A stretch of DNA of 64,000 nucleotides from the NCBI GenBank assembly GCA_023014485.1, contig JAJOZX010005606.1, forward strand, positions 124,001 through 188,000. Reading direction: 5' to 3'. Position numbers and translations under genes: made by a program. Of this stretch, positions 31,568 to 43,157 are shown piece by piece. The notes below the pieces were generated by a model. That model saw only the letters and a program-made list of their open reading frames with translations. It made no database searches and was not told the origin of the DNA. Source of the stretch: Bathynomus jamesi. Taxonomy: Eukaryota > Arthropoda > Malacostraca > Isopoda > Cirolanidae. The first letter of the stretch is position 1. Every line of letters starts with the position of its first letter.

Positions 31568-31606
31568 TAATAAATAATAATAATAATAAATAATAATAAT
31601 CAGTCA
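31530..31606. repeat. (AAT)n microsatellite
   Basis: Runs of ATA/AAT repeats with one GTAAT interruption. A (CA)n tract with (TA)/(GATA) continuation follows at about 31725-31830. Confidence 0.9.
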
Positions 31607-31839
31607 GGAGGGAGACAAAAACTGCCACAGTACTTACGCTAACCAATGCAGCCGATTGCCTTAACTCCTGAATTATTATTACCAGTGTCACTGGGGTTCG
31701 AATCCCTGACTTCACTGACTTCACTTCACACACATACACACACACACACACACCACACACACACACACACATATATATATCTATAGATAGATAGAGAGAT
31801 AAATAGATACATAGCTAGATATATATATATATATTGTTC

Positions 31840-32229
31840 GGTGTTTTTACTGCTTATCTCGGTTGGTTATTAATTACCATCTTAATTACACCTATATTTT
31901 TAACTAATCGGACATTCTCCCAAATTAAATCCGTTATCTTTAATTACATCTTTCGCTGCTCTCTTCACCTCAAAAAATCGCGCAAAATCTCGTCGCAGAT
32001 CTTCTGCATTGAAAAACTTCCGAAAAGAATAAATTGCAAACTTCCCTGAAAGTCATTAATTAAAATTTAATGCAATTCTTATTAGACAACGTCTATTCAT
32101 CAACGCTTTACTCCAAAAAGCTTCGCGAAAACGTTTTTGCTTCACAAGAGAATAGAATCGATTGCGCTCAAAAAAACAAAATGGTAAATTTGGGTCTAAA
32201 TTTATTTTTTATTCCGTTTTATGTGTATA
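31840..32229. other. No gene seen
   Basis: AT-rich sequence between microsatellites; no supported coding or RNA feature. Confidence 0.5.
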
Positions 32230-32231
32230 AA

Positions 32232-32460
32232 AATGGCTAACTAGATAGATAGGTGAATACCTAGAAAGATAGGTAGATGAATAGATAGATAGATAGATAG
32301 AGAGATATAGATAAATAGAGATAAATAGATAGATAGACAGACAGATGAACAGATAGATAGAGAGGTAGATATATAGATGAATAGATAGATAGAGAGATAA
32401 ATAGATACATAGCTAGATATATAGATAGATAGCTAGATAAATAGATAGATAGATAGATGA

Positions 32461-32491
<31 letters not shown>

Positions 32492-32562
32492 GATAGATAG
32501 ATGAATAGATAGATAGATAAATAGATGAATAGATAGATAGATAGAGAGAGAGAGATAGATAT
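32232..32562. repeat. (GATA)n satellite-like microsatellite
   Basis: About 330 bp of imperfect TAGA/GATA repeats with regular AATAGATG and AGAG variants. Confidence 0.95.
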
Positions 32563-32605
32563 TTCGTAAAATAATAACATTATTTTTTACATAGGTAATT
32601 TATTA

Positions 32606-33123
32606 GATTGTGCGACAATTGAGCGAGTAAACATTGAGCGAGTGCACTTTGAGTGACGGAAATTGAGCGAGTACAAATTGAGCGACTTGACGCATTGAAG
32701 TGAACGAGTACAAATTGGGCGAGTGAGAAAACTGAGCGACTTGACGTGACACAAATGACATTTAAATTTATTGACATAAATGTGTTCAGTACAAAGACTT
32801 AACCTAACCAATCATCAAGGGCGTACAGTTAACCTAACCGGCCATTCAATTGACCTAACCGAGCATTATATATATATATATATATGATCACCTGAAGATC
32901 TAATATACATTTTAATTAAATATATGTTTCAAATAAATATTTTTTACAAGGTGAATGTTTATTATTTTTGCGTCAGTTTGCGCTCAGTTTGCACTCGCTC
33001 AATTTGTACTCGCTCAATTAGCATAATCGCTCAATACGTCGAGTCGCACAATTTGTACTCGCTCAATTTCCTTCTCTCAAAGTACACTCGCTCAATGTGT
33101 ATTCGTTAAATTGATGCAGAACG
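32606..33123. mobile_element. MULE-like foldback element (518 bp) with TTGAGCGAGT tandem termini
   Basis: AATTTATTA at 32597-32605 is repeated at 33124-33132 (9 bp). The two ends align base by base as an inverted repeat (GATTGTGCGACAATTGAGCG versus the complement of the right end). Both arms contain six or more degenerate copies of ATTGAGCGAGTACAA. The centre (about 32800-32870) carries CAATCATCAAGGGCGTACAG and TAACCTAACC, shared with the 202-bp foldback family, and a (TA)n tract. No coding capacity. Confidence 0.8.
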
Positions 33124-33300
33124 AATTTATTAAGTCTCAAAAATATTAACCGCAAAAAGAAATTGCTAAGAATAAAAATCATCTTAGCCAATCTCCCATT
33201 CTCTGAACAAACCATTCTTGTCAGCACATCATCTTTAGCATTATTCAATAACGACTCAGTGTCTTTAATTCTTAATAATATAATTAATGGTCAGTAAGCG

Positions 33301-33334
<34 letters not shown>

Positions 33335-33358
33335 GTAGTAGTAGTAGTAGTAGTAGTA
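33301..33358. repeat. (TTA)n(GTA)n microsatellite
   Basis: About eleven TTA units followed by eight AGT/GTA units. Confidence 0.95.
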
Positions 33359-34056
33359 ATTAATTCTAAATTTCTTAATATCAGCTACAAATGTTGAATG
33401 TTTAAAAATAAAATGTTCAACAGGGAGCAGCCACGGCCTTTCACTAACTTAGAATCTATAAAAAAATAAGATTTGTCTGCATTAATTAAGTGAGAAACTA
33501 AATATATTTAAAGAATTCCTACATATTCTTAGTACAAAACCAACCCTCAGCTGTTATTGTAGTTCCGCCTTCATTCACTCTAAGCATAGCCAATAAACTA
33601 TTTCGCCTCACCAGTGGAAACCTACAACCATTCATTTCGAATCTTAAGCAAATTCCGATATGAATATCTCCATCACCCAACATTCATTTAATTGACAGTT
33701 CTCCTGCAGTTTGTTTAAACACGCATTTCTATAGAACCTGGGAAGTTAAATTATACATTTATTGTTACCCTGTATTTGTCATCTCGTGTAACTATTTGTA
33801 TATTTTAACTGTCACCTTATCTTTTTTGTACTTTTACACACTCTCTGTTTTAATATTTTACAATTAATCATGTCATATATTATAATTATGCATTTTTTTT
33901 TTATCTCAGTCTATTTTTGTATATATTTTCATTCATTATACGTAATTATTTTTCTTAAATGTGTTCATATTTTTAAATTTTAGCACTGATGATGGCGCTT
34001 AATTTTTTCCGAAATGTTTGCCATTAAAACTTCAATATGTCTCGTCTTTTCGTTCT

Positions 34057-34057
<1 letters not shown>
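33359..34057. other. No gene seen; hammerhead-like end at about 33980-34020
   Basis: No supported ORF. Near 33983 the sequence CTGATGATGGCG is followed after about 15 nt by CCGAAATGTTTGCC. The two conserved hammerhead core blocks are there, but stem II does not pair convincingly. It may be the 3' end of another decayed Penelope-like element. (TA)n follows at 34059-34097. Confidence 0.35.
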
Positions 34058-34100
<43 letters not shown>

Positions 34101-34478
34101 CACCTTTTATAATAGAACCCTCATCTTTTCTCTTGCCAGTAATTCTGGACTTCCTTTTCTTCGATGATTCGGATAAAACTATATTCGTTCACCTTATCAG
34201 ATTCAGTGGAAGGTCCACTAGTTTCATTTCTAGCAAGCGGCGCACCCCAAAACCTTCATTCCACTTCCCGTAGAAGACATAGCACTCCGTCTCAGCATGC
34301 TCGCATAGGAGACATTCCCAGGCAGGGAATCCGAGTCACAATTCACAAAAAGTGAATAATGATCTACATTATTAAGAACAAGTTTCTTTCCATACAATAA
34401 CTTTTTAATCTTGTTTATTGTCAATATACAGTAGTCCTCAATTCGTTCATACTCAGATTTGCGAGTTTGTTTCAGCCT

Positions 34479-34481
<3 letters not shown>

Positions 34482-34536
<55 letters not shown>
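34482..34536. repeat. (GA)n microsatellite
   Basis: About 27 uninterrupted GA units. Confidence 0.95.
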
Positions 34537-34541
<5 letters not shown>

Positions 34542-34980
34542 TGCAAAGGTACGAGTATAGATACATATATGCATTTTGAACTAATATGATAAAGGCTCTA
34601 GACTGTATATCATTCGAGCAAGGTTTCCGCAAGAAGACCATCCTTGTTCTAAACCACAAAAGCCTTGGAGAAACTTTTTTTTCCGCCCCAAGTCTCAGTA
34701 GCCAAATGGAATAGTTACTTAGAGCATAATTTACTATCTGCACTAAATTTTCTTGGCTCGTATTTACCGACATATATATATATAAATATAATTTTTATTT
34801 TAATATGCGACAACAGCATTGTTCGAAAGCAGTGCTGAAACCACACTGTTTGAAAGGTGAGATTATTAGATTCAAAGCTCATTTGCTCTTCTGAGGTCGT
34901 TCATTACTTCGGTCTAATACAGTGAAGATTTATTCAAACCTAATTTATATTTCACATGTTATGCGAACTATTCTCTAACA

Positions 34981-35191
34981 CAGAGCTTTCCAAACTTTTC
35001 ACGTTGGCGACACACTATTTAATTAAGCATAAAAATTTTCACGACACATTAATTCATTTTTTTTATCAAATATCAAATCAATAATTTTTCAGTAGGTGGT
35101 TTATCTTGTAGCCGATTTTGTTGAGAGAAAAATCAAAATTTTCAAAATACAAAAAACACTAATGTGTCGCGACACAGTTTGGAAAGCTCTG
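34981..35191. mobile_element. hAT-type MITE (211 bp) with perfect 8-bp target duplication
   Basis: CTCTAACA at 34973-34980 and 35192-35199 flank termini CAGAGCTTTCCAAACT and AGTTTGGAAAGCTCTG. A subterminal GCGACACA/TGTGTCGC inverted pair extends the similarity. Eight-base duplication with CAGAG ends is a hAT hallmark. No ORF. Confidence 0.9.
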
Positions 35192-35199
35192 CTCTAACA

Positions 35200-37440
35200 T
35201 TTACAGTTTGATCTGGAAACGATATTAATAAATGAAACCTCAACGTTCACTGATGGCGGGGAAGGGAGTAACAAATAAAAGAAATCCATAATCGAACGAA
35301 AGCACCTTTTGCTAATCTAATCATCGTGAAATACATGGAAAGTGGAATCCGATGCGAGGAAAGCATAAAAAATACAATGCAATTATGAAGGTTAGAGTTA
35401 CAGTAATTATTTTTAAGAAAAAAAGCTTGACATAATGTGGTACTTTTTCGCTAAAAAAAAGGGAAGGAAAGTGCTTGAATGATTTTCTAATCCAAGATTC
35501 TGTATTAAATTTACAAAATTATTAGGCATACCTCATTAAGTAAACGTACTCCAAGTTTAGGTTTCGTGATTTAGGGGAAGACATAAAAAATAGGTGACTG
35601 CGAGAACACGTCCAGAGGCGGGCAATGAAATTAATTAGGAATTGACTCACAAAACATTCCACGAAGAAACACAAACATTCGAACCTATTTTCCTATGAGC
35701 TTTACTACGAGCGAATATGTATTACTAAAGTCTTTTTTGAATTACTAAATTTGACAACGCTAAACAAGAAAACCTTTTTTGTAAAAGACAGGAGCTGAAG
35801 TACTGTACTGAAAAATTAGGTTCAAATGGAAAGGGAAACGCTTCTCTTTCTATGGGGATGGGAGCGTTTTTGGGGGCGTTCGCCCTTGGTCCGTCCTTCC
35901 TGCTTAAAAAAAAACATTTAGTTTTTTGAGAGAGTATTAAATGAGTGAAATAATGTGGTACAATTAGTGGTCGATGGGTCAGGCCCGTAGCCAGGTGGGG
36001 CGGGGGGATCGAACGACCTCCCCCACTTGACAGGAAAGGACCACTTTTGTAACCATAGTTATAACTTCTGATGTGATATTATAATACTCGTATATAACAT
36101 TATTTGGTAAATAAACACTTGCATTTTTTTTTTTGGAAACTTCACAAACTACTCTAAACTACTCTAAACTCCCTCCGCAGTAACTAAGTCGTTGCACCAA
36201 AAGGTCCGCCTTTCTACAATTTCGACCCCCCCCCCCTTGGGAGCATTTATGTCATTCACTTAACAAACTCTATTCAAGTGTATGCAGAGAACTCAGGAGG
36301 ATAAAACACACAAACCATCTCCATATTCCATTGTGCAGACTCGAAAACATGTATCAGAAGAGACTGGTTACTCGGAGGTCCGGCTGTGATTGGATGTTTT
36401 TCATGAATTTGAATTTAGGGCCATCCGTGAAATTAGTAGTTTTTAAAAATGTTTACGTATATAAAATTAGATAAACAGTGAAATTTTCAATTTTCATTAC
36501 TAAATGAGTCTTTTAAAAATAGCTTTAACGATACTCTATCTATATTATATCAATTTAGTAAATGCTATTGACGTAATAAAGCATATTTGCTTTATTTTTA
36601 AATCTACCAAGTTTTTCTAGCAAAATTATTCGATGCAGATAAATTAGAGCGTTTGTATAAATTTATAAATCGTGCAAAGCAAATAAAAGTCATTGTAAAA
36701 AACAAGTTATGCAACAATGTAACATTTTAAAAGTTGATTTTTATGAATTTATTCTGATAGTTTCTTTGTAAAGTTTGTCATTTCATTTGTATATTCAAAG
36801 AAAATGTAAATTCTATGGATAACAATTTTACATATCTATTTCAGCAATTGAAAGGTCTTTCGGAAAACGTAATCTAATCAGAAAAATGAATACAAGTGAA
36901 CGCAACATCTTTCATTTCAAGCCTATTACATATCCCACTTTCACGGCCTAGAAACAGGTTAAAATATTTAAAGATTACGTTAATTGTTTACTAACATTTA
37001 GTACTTACGTAAGACTTATACTAATCATGACAAGACCATAACATCGACACTCTAAAAAACTAACACCTAACTTTACCTAACCTAACATAGCGTAACGTAA
37101 CTTATACTTCCCTAACCTAGCGTAACCTAACTTCTGCTACCCTAACCTAACCTGACTTAATCTAACCTATAACTCGTCGATAGAATGTCAAGTCGATCAG
37201 ATGTCGTAATCCCGCTTGCATACAACAAACATATTTAGAAATTTAAATGTTGAATAAATGACGAACACCAAAAGTTAAAGGTCTTGACCTCACTGACAAC
37301 AATGGAAAGTTTCTAATTATTTAGCGGAGGTTTCAGCTTCCACAAAGAGATATTTTCTAGTAAACAAATATCTAATTTTAGTTCATTTGCTTAAAACAAA
37401 TCATATTATATTTGTGTATTTACCTGTTTATTGTTCTGCT
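35200..37440. other. No gene seen; scattered repeat ends
   Basis: About 2.2 kb of AT-rich sequence without supported genes. At 35983 CAGGCCCGTAGCCAGG followed by G-runs resembles a hAT end of the CAGGGGCGTAGCCAGG type, but no matching partner was found. A degenerate (CCTAA)n stretch lies at 37075-37165. Confidence 0.45.
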
Positions 37441-37460
37441 TTATATATATATATATATAT

Positions 37461-37691
37461 ACTGCAAACAATACACAGTATAATTAATGTAAAGAACGAC
37501 GCTTGTATAGAAGAGCGTTCCGCACAAGATGAGGAGGGAGAACGAACAAATGAAAAATGAGGTACCACCTGGGAATCGAACCCGGGATCATCCGATTGCC
37601 GGTGAGATATGCTATCCACTACACCATGGACCTCGATCAATCAGAAGTCGTAATTCTCCTACATACGAGCAGAAACCAATGCCCTGAGGGG
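37461..37691 (-). repeat. tRNA-related SINE unit, left part (split by hAT element)
   Basis: Minus-strand unit containing a tRNA-like head and the body GAGAACGAACAAATGAAAAA/CGCTCTTCTACACAAGCG. It is interrupted at 37691 by the 1305-bp hAT element and resumes at 38997. Related units follow at 39060-39425 in the plus orientation. The internal GGTTCGATTCCC matches a Pol III B box. Confidence 0.7.
37559..37634 (-). other. tRNA-like sequence within SINE
   Basis: 76 nt on the minus strand. Acceptor arms GAGGTCC/GGTACCTC pair except at one position. The D-arm-like TGGTGTAGTGGATAGCA resembles an A box. The T arm CCGGG-TTCGATT-CCCAG includes a good B box. The anticodon arm lacks a U33 position and does not fold canonically, so a functional tRNA is unlikely. 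Confidence 0.5.
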
Positions 37692-38996
37692 CAGGCACGT
37701 GCACAGGGGGGGGGGGCTTGGGGTGCTTGAGCCCCTGCCCTTTTTCTTCTTCATATCAAAAGTGCCCTTTTAGTCAAAATTCATAAATATATTGATTCGA
37801 CATAAATTTGAATTAATTAGTTATATTTTTATTTAGTTACTGCTACTTCAACAGATTTTCAAAACTGGAATTACTTTGATCTATGATTTTTTTATTAGAA
37901 TAATAAACTTAACATACCGTTACTATTATTTTGTCAATCAGGGAGGGCGTCCCTAGTGGTAACACTGACTGCAGCTGTTCACTGTTGATTGCGTCTCTCG
38001 GGTATGTGGGTGTATTGTTTACTGTTTGTTTATTTTACGTTAACCTAAGCTAACTAGTGATTTCTCACTGATAATTATGGTAAGTTGGAATCCATAGCAG
38101 TGTGACATTACTCCAAAAAATATTGTATGACATTACTCGTAAAGTTGGTAAAAACGTCCACGTCCCCTACTTAGTCTTAGGCCTACTAGGCTAGGCCCAT
38201 CAGTACACCAGTGTGTCAAACGATGGATTTTGGGTTTTAGTACTGGCATGAATTTCATTAAATTAATAAATGATTTATTAAACAACATATCATAACCTTT
38301 TCATTTTTAATATGAAATTGATTTTTAAAAACAATACAATTTTCATTAAAAGTGAATAAAAATACCTAGATTATTTATTATAAAACGATGCAATTTTCCG
38401 CAAGGACGACAATTACGGTAGATCCTTCTGCCCTTTATCCTGCTGATTGATACTTATAAAAGTTATAAGTAAAGTAACTATTTAGAAATTGTATGCTATT
38501 AAATATTGTGAATTTGGTTAACAAAAGCTTAATTAGGTCTACTGCCTAGATTAGATTAGATTAGTATATTTCTATAAATCTTTAATTTATAGTTTCATAT
38601 TATTCCATATTTAAATGTATATACAGCAGAATACTGTAATTTATATGATGAGGAAGCTAAAAGTCAATATAAGTAAAATTGAATAATAATTGTAAATACA
38701 CTCCAATATTTCAATATCTTCATATCTTTTGAAAATCTTGCAATAAAAACATGCCTTTTTACAACAAATTTTAATTTATTTTCTTTAATCAGCTTTATAT
38801 ACAAAAATAATGCATTGAATTTAATGGAATTTAAGAATATTTACCACATACAATTTTAAAATTTTTCTTTATGTGTGTATACACTATACATATATATAGC
38901 CTATATGGCATTGCGGATTTCATTTTTAAAAATGTTAGGAGAGTGCCCTTTTTTCAACTGAGCCCCTGCCCTTCTGAAAGTCTGTGCACGTCACTG
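37692..38996. mobile_element. hAT-type non-autonomous element (1305 bp) with provable empty site
   Basis: CTGAGGGG at 37684-37691 is repeated at 38997-39004. The ends are CAGGCACGTGCACAG and CTGTGCACGTCACTG (inverted repeats). A paralogous SINE unit at about 39205-39245 (minus orientation) carries the uninterrupted site with a single CTGAGGGG. The interior is AT-rich with only GTGCCCTTTT/GAGCCCCTGCCCTT repeats at both subtermini; no transposase was seen. Confidence 0.9.
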
Positions 38997-39420
38997 CTGA
39001 GGGGGCACCTTCGCATGCCGTACATATATACATTTTAACCGCAAACAACACACAGTATACCCGGTACCCGGGTGGTACCTCATTTTTCATTTGTTCGTTC
39101 TCCCTCCTCATCTTGTGCGGAACGCTCTTCTACACAAGCGTCGTTCTTTACATTAATTAAACTGTGCGTTGTTTGCAGTTAAAATATATATACAGTATGT
39201 ACGGCATGCGAAGGTGCCCCCTCAGGGCATTGGTTTCTGCTCGTATGAAGGAGAATTACGACTTCTGATTGATCGAGGTCCATGCCGTACATATATATAT
39301 ATATTAACTGCAAACAACACACAGTTATCCCGGGTTCGATTCCCGGGTGGTACCTCATTTTTCATTTGTTCGTTCTCCCTCCTCATCTTGTGCGGAACGC
39401 TCTTCTACACAAGCGTCGTT

Positions 39421-39425
<5 letters not shown>
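38997..39425. repeat. Rearranged tRNA-related SINE units
   Basis: The remainder of the interrupted unit (38997-39057) is followed by two plus-strand copies. The block from GGTGGTACCTCATTTTTCAT to CAAGCGTCGTTCTTT occurs at 39072-39150 and again at 39348-39423. The separating block CTGCAAACAACACACAGT/GTTGTTTGCAG occurs in both orientations. The tRNA-like head is reduced to its T-arm (CCCGGGTTCGATTCCCGGG) in the last copy. Ends in (TA)n at 39424-39451. Confidence 0.7.
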
Positions 39426-39451
<26 letters not shown>

Positions 39452-39623
39452 CAAAGAACAAACACTATCACAAGAATTCGTCACTGAAACACACCTGCAA
39501 ATGAAAAGAGAAAGAAATGATTGCAACCAAAATGAAATGTGCCTTGTCACACAAATATCAAAATAATATATTTTACTCAAAATAAGCATACAAGATCACT
39601 AAAATATTGTGACTTACCGATTT

Positions 39624-40100
39624 TCAGTCATCTACAGTGAATTTTGAGTAGTATTTAGCCCACTTTAAGCGTCTCTTGATCATTGTTGGAGTCAATTTTG
39701 GCGTTTTCCTTGGCCGGCGACTACTCATTCCAAATTCCCTGGCACGCCTTCTTAAGGTCATTGTCGAAATGTTGATGTTTTCCTTCTCCAGCTCCAATTT
39801 AAGTTTGTTAGTAGTGCTTCTCCTATTATTTACTAGTTTCTTTTCAATGCATCTGTCGGCTCTAGGTGTAGTTATCCTTTTCCGACCACATTTACCCTTT
39901 CTTTTTGGAGTCAGCTTTGGATTACCCCCTTCAACTTTAATTTTTGATGCGATCCTGTCAACACTCGCACGTGGCACATTCAGTTCTCGGGCTATTTTTC
40001 TGTGAGAATAATCAGTTGCAGTCAGCAGCGAGAGCATTCTACCTTTCTTTTTTGGCGATAGATCACATTTCTTACCCATGTTGGGTAGCCTACAGTACAT
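39624..40100 (-). CDS. Tc1-like transposase N-terminal DNA-binding region (truncated)
   Basis: An open 158-residue frame from ATG 40100 (a second ATG seven codons downstream, MGKKCDLSPKKKG, is the likelier start). Residues about 8-60 form the first helix-turn-helix (SPKKKGRMLSLL, YSHRKIARELNVPRASVDRI). A GRKR AT-hook-like basic motif (about residues 90-93, GKCGRKRITT) links to a second HTH of the HTH_Tc3_2 type (about residues 95-150, KKLVNNRRSTTNKLKLELEK, NISTMTLRRRAREFGM). The frame ends just before the expected first catalytic Asp (KYYSKFTVDD). The catalytic two-thirds of the protein are missing, replaced by SINE/AT-rich sequence, so it could bind DNA but not transpose. Confidence 0.8.
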   Translation of the reverse strand: MYCRLPNMGKKCDLSPKKKGRMLSLLTATDYSHRKIARELNVPRASVDRIASKIKVEGGNPKLTPKRKGKCGRKRITTPRADRCIEKKLVNNRRSTTNKLKLELEKENINISTMTLRRRAREFGMSSRRPRKTPKLTPTMIKRRLKWAKYYSKFTVDD

Positions 40101-41411
40101 AAAAGTTATCCCTGTAAAGAAACACTAATTTAATAAAAAGAATCACAATACGTTGCTGAGAAACAATATCATATGGGTGTATGAGTGCATATTCCACGTA
40201 CAATGGTTTAAATATAATAACTTATCATTAACTTAACATACACTTAACGCACCTGACCACTTGACACAACCTTCCACGTTCACAGCTGAAACACTACTGA
40301 ACCCACTTTTCACATACTCCCCTCCCCCTACTCCCCAAATTAACCCCTATCCCCAGTTTCTGTTATTCAGGTAGAGAACAGCAAATGTCGATCAATGTTG
40401 CAAAGGGGGAAGGGATAATTGTGAAAATGTGGGGGGGTAATGTTGCAAAGAAAGATATGCAACAAGGGGGTGGGGGAACCCCAAAGTTGCATGAAGAGGG
40501 AGAGCTTTGAGGGAGAAGTGGGACGGCCTCATACTCCAAAGGGGTATACCTAACCTAAGAGAGAGAAAGGAGAAGATGGAATGGCCTCAACCCCCGAAGG
40601 TATCCTAACCTAAGAAGGTAAGCCTTAACCTAAGAAGGAGAGAGAAGAGAACACATGTGTTCACTGGCCCCAGCCAGTCGCATAATACGAGTTCAGGGTA
40701 CCAACATCTTATATAGAAGGTCGGGAGTTGCCAGATACCACTATTTTAATTATTTATTTATATATGGAGGGTTGTCAGATACCATTACTTTAATTATTTA
40801 TTTATATATGGAACGGTTGCCAGTTATTGAATTTATTTATATATTAAAGGCAAGAAAGATGATCTCAATGCTTAGAGGGTGTTGACAGTTACCACTATAT
40901 ATTTTAATTATTTATTTATTAAAGGCAAGAGAGAGGGTGATGTTCTTTAATTGGCTTAAAAAAAAAATTAATTAAAACACCAATACATTATTTTTGTTCA
41001 TTTAGACTCAAAATGAATCCCAGTTATTTAATAAAAAAATAATATAAGAAATACACAGGACTCTTTATATTGTGCATTAATATTTAAAAGAAAACCTGCA
41101 AGTCCGTAAATTGATGAAATCAAACTGATTGAAGACGTGAAACAAAGATCTTATAATATATTTGACGTAAATCAAATAATTTTCTCAATAATAATAATTA
41201 GTAAGTAAAATTACATTCATTAACTAACCTTTATACTCTTATCAAGCTAATTTAAATTTATATCTTTATGATGGAAACGTGAATACAAAAAAAGAAAAAA
41301 GATAAGAATCATACTAAATAGTTATTTGAAAATTAAAAATTTTAATTCATACAGCATTTTAAATCTCTAAACTTGACAACCTTGTACAAATATTAGAAAA
41401 TAATGAAAAAA
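40101..41411. other. No gene seen; G-rich and ~60-bp tandem repeats
   Basis: 40330-40520 is rich in GGGGG/CCCCC tracts with repeated TGTTGCAAAG and ATGCAACAAGGGGG phrases, also seen at 60630-60710. 40720-40935 has three to four imperfect repeats of TTAATTATTTATTTATATAT with GTTG(C/T)CAGATACCA. No supported gene. Confidence 0.5.
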
Positions 41412-41472
41412 AAAGCTGAAAGGTTTTCTATTATAACTCAGTGCGTCGAGAGTGCAGCTTCAATGTCAATCT
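41412..41472. pseudogene. Short Polinton core-protein gene remnant
   Basis: About 60 bp (TGAAAGG-TTTTC, ATAACTCAGTGCGTCGAGAG, TGCAGC) match the start codon region and upstream leader of the basic core-protein gene at 46340-46395 in the same orientation. A second, otherwise lost, Polinton fragment. Confidence 0.55.
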
Positions 41473-41997
41473 TAAATAAAAAACTATGGAAAACCGAAAG
41501 TGTCTATTTACTTTTGTCAATCCTCTGTGTGTGTATATAAGATGTCTTCACTTCTCAATTTCGTAAAAAAAAATTTATTTCCTCTTAACATTCATTCTTT
41601 GATTTCAGTATATTAAAATTGACAATAAACATTATAAATATTCTATGAGAATAATATTTATTTTTCACCTTATTAATTTCCTTATAAAACGGAAGACACG
41701 AATTGCCTTCAAAAACTAAAAAACAACTCTTATTATTTCAAGAAAGACAAAAGTGTGTAAAGGGCCAAAATTCGACACACATTAGAAGCAGGTGAATTTC
41801 AGGAAGCTACTCGAAATCAACGAGCGAGACAAGTAGGATTGCGGATCTTCATTTTCTAATTCTGACAAAATTGTCTGTCTCTGTCTCCCTATCTCTCTCT
41901 CTCTCTCTCGTACAGTTCTGTTCCATTTTAAAAGAACTTATTCAATCAAAACCTCGCGAGTTTCAAATTACTTTTATTTAATTTATATACGGGCAGG

Positions 41998-42385
41998 AGG
42001 AGATCAGACAGCATTTCCCTCCCTCAACATAAGAAATACACACTTTAAACAATATAATATAAATATAAAAAATAATAATAGAGGAGATCAGACAGCAATT
42101 CCCTCCCTCAACATAAGAAATACTCACTTTAAACGATGGAATATAAGCATAAAAATAATAATAGAGGAGCTCATACAGCATTTCCCTCCCTCAACATAAG
42201 AAATACGCATTTTAAACAATGTAATATAAACAAAAAAATTATATTAGAGGAGATCAGACAGCAATTCTCTCCCTCAACATAAGGAATACTCACTTTAAAC
42301 GATGGAATATAAGCATAAAAATAATAATAGAGATCAGCCAGCAATTCCCTCCCTCAACATAAGAAAGACACTTTAAACGATGGTA
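41998..42385. repeat. ~84-bp tandem repeat, about five units
   Basis: GAGATCAGACAGCA, TTCCCTCCCTCAACATAAGA and CACTTTAAAC recur at about 83-84-bp intervals from 41998 to 42385 with small indels. Confidence 0.9.
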
Positions 42386-42569
42386 AATTATTTGTAAATA
42401 TCGTATGCATGGTGCAAAAGGTAAAGATGACTATAATTGAAATATTTCTCTTGGATGTAAGCACATAGTATCGGAAAAAGTTCGCCCAGAAATTGAATTT
42501 CTAAAAAAACATAAAAAATCGCTAATTAATTGCATAATGTACAATATTTAGTATATGTATTTCGCATGC

Positions 42570-42700
42570 TTTGTGGCCTCGTTCTAACACAGATCCCCGT
42601 TGGATCAGCGATGTTTAAGCGACGTTATGTCTGGGTAGTAGTTGGACAGGGGACCGTGTTCAGATGATGTAGCGACCAATGATTCGGATTCCATAACCAA
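42570..42700 (+). repeat. 5S-rRNA-derived SINE, copy 1
   Basis: GGATCAGCGATGTTTAAGCG corresponds to the 5S rRNA internal-promoter A-box region (GATCACCGAAGTTAAGC in typical 5S). CTGGGTAGTAGTTGGACAGG and GGACCGTGTTCAG correspond to the C-box region. The tail GATGTAGCGACC-ATGATTCGGAT is shared with the copy at 60855-61005. Ends near a (CCTAA)n run. Confidence 0.7.
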
Positions 42701-43059
42701 TGTAACTTAACCTAACCTAACCCATGTCCAAAATGGAAAAGTTGAGGATCAAGCTGAGAGTAGTATGCGTGCAAATATATAATAATGCAAAATACTTGAA
42801 CAGAGCGTGCGAGTGGGCAATTCACTTATTCACATTGAGATGTGAGCATTGAAGATAAATCTGCGGAGAGAATGAACAGAATTTGATAATGACACACCTT
42901 CATTATTCGTGAAGGTGACCAATGAGGACTTCATTGCCCAAAGCGTGGGTTCGTTATAGCGGTGTTATGGCCCGCCCAGTTACATTGACAACCAATCAGC
43001 AAACTTACCAATCGCCTATTAGTCTTTTGGGGATAGTGCTTACAATTGGGGATCATGCA

Positions 43060-43067
43060 TATAAAAG
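43060..43067 (+). promoter_or_regulatory. TATA box candidate
   Basis: TATAAAAG lies about 75 bp upstream of the first ATG of the small spliced gene model. Confidence 0.45.
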
Positions 43068-43157
43068 TGAGTATTTTCAGCTGAAACTCACAGCAGTTAT
43101 TTTCACCAGTGAATAAACAAACACATTCCCTCCATCATGAATCAGTCAGAACTTTAA

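Noticed and set aside
33980..34020. Hammerhead ribozyme
   Set aside because: Both core blocks are present (CTGATGA, CGAAA) but stem II does not pair convincingly; kept only as a note.
37559..37634. Functional tRNA gene
   Set aside because: The anticodon arm lacks canonical pairing and U33, and the sequence is part of a repeated SINE unit.
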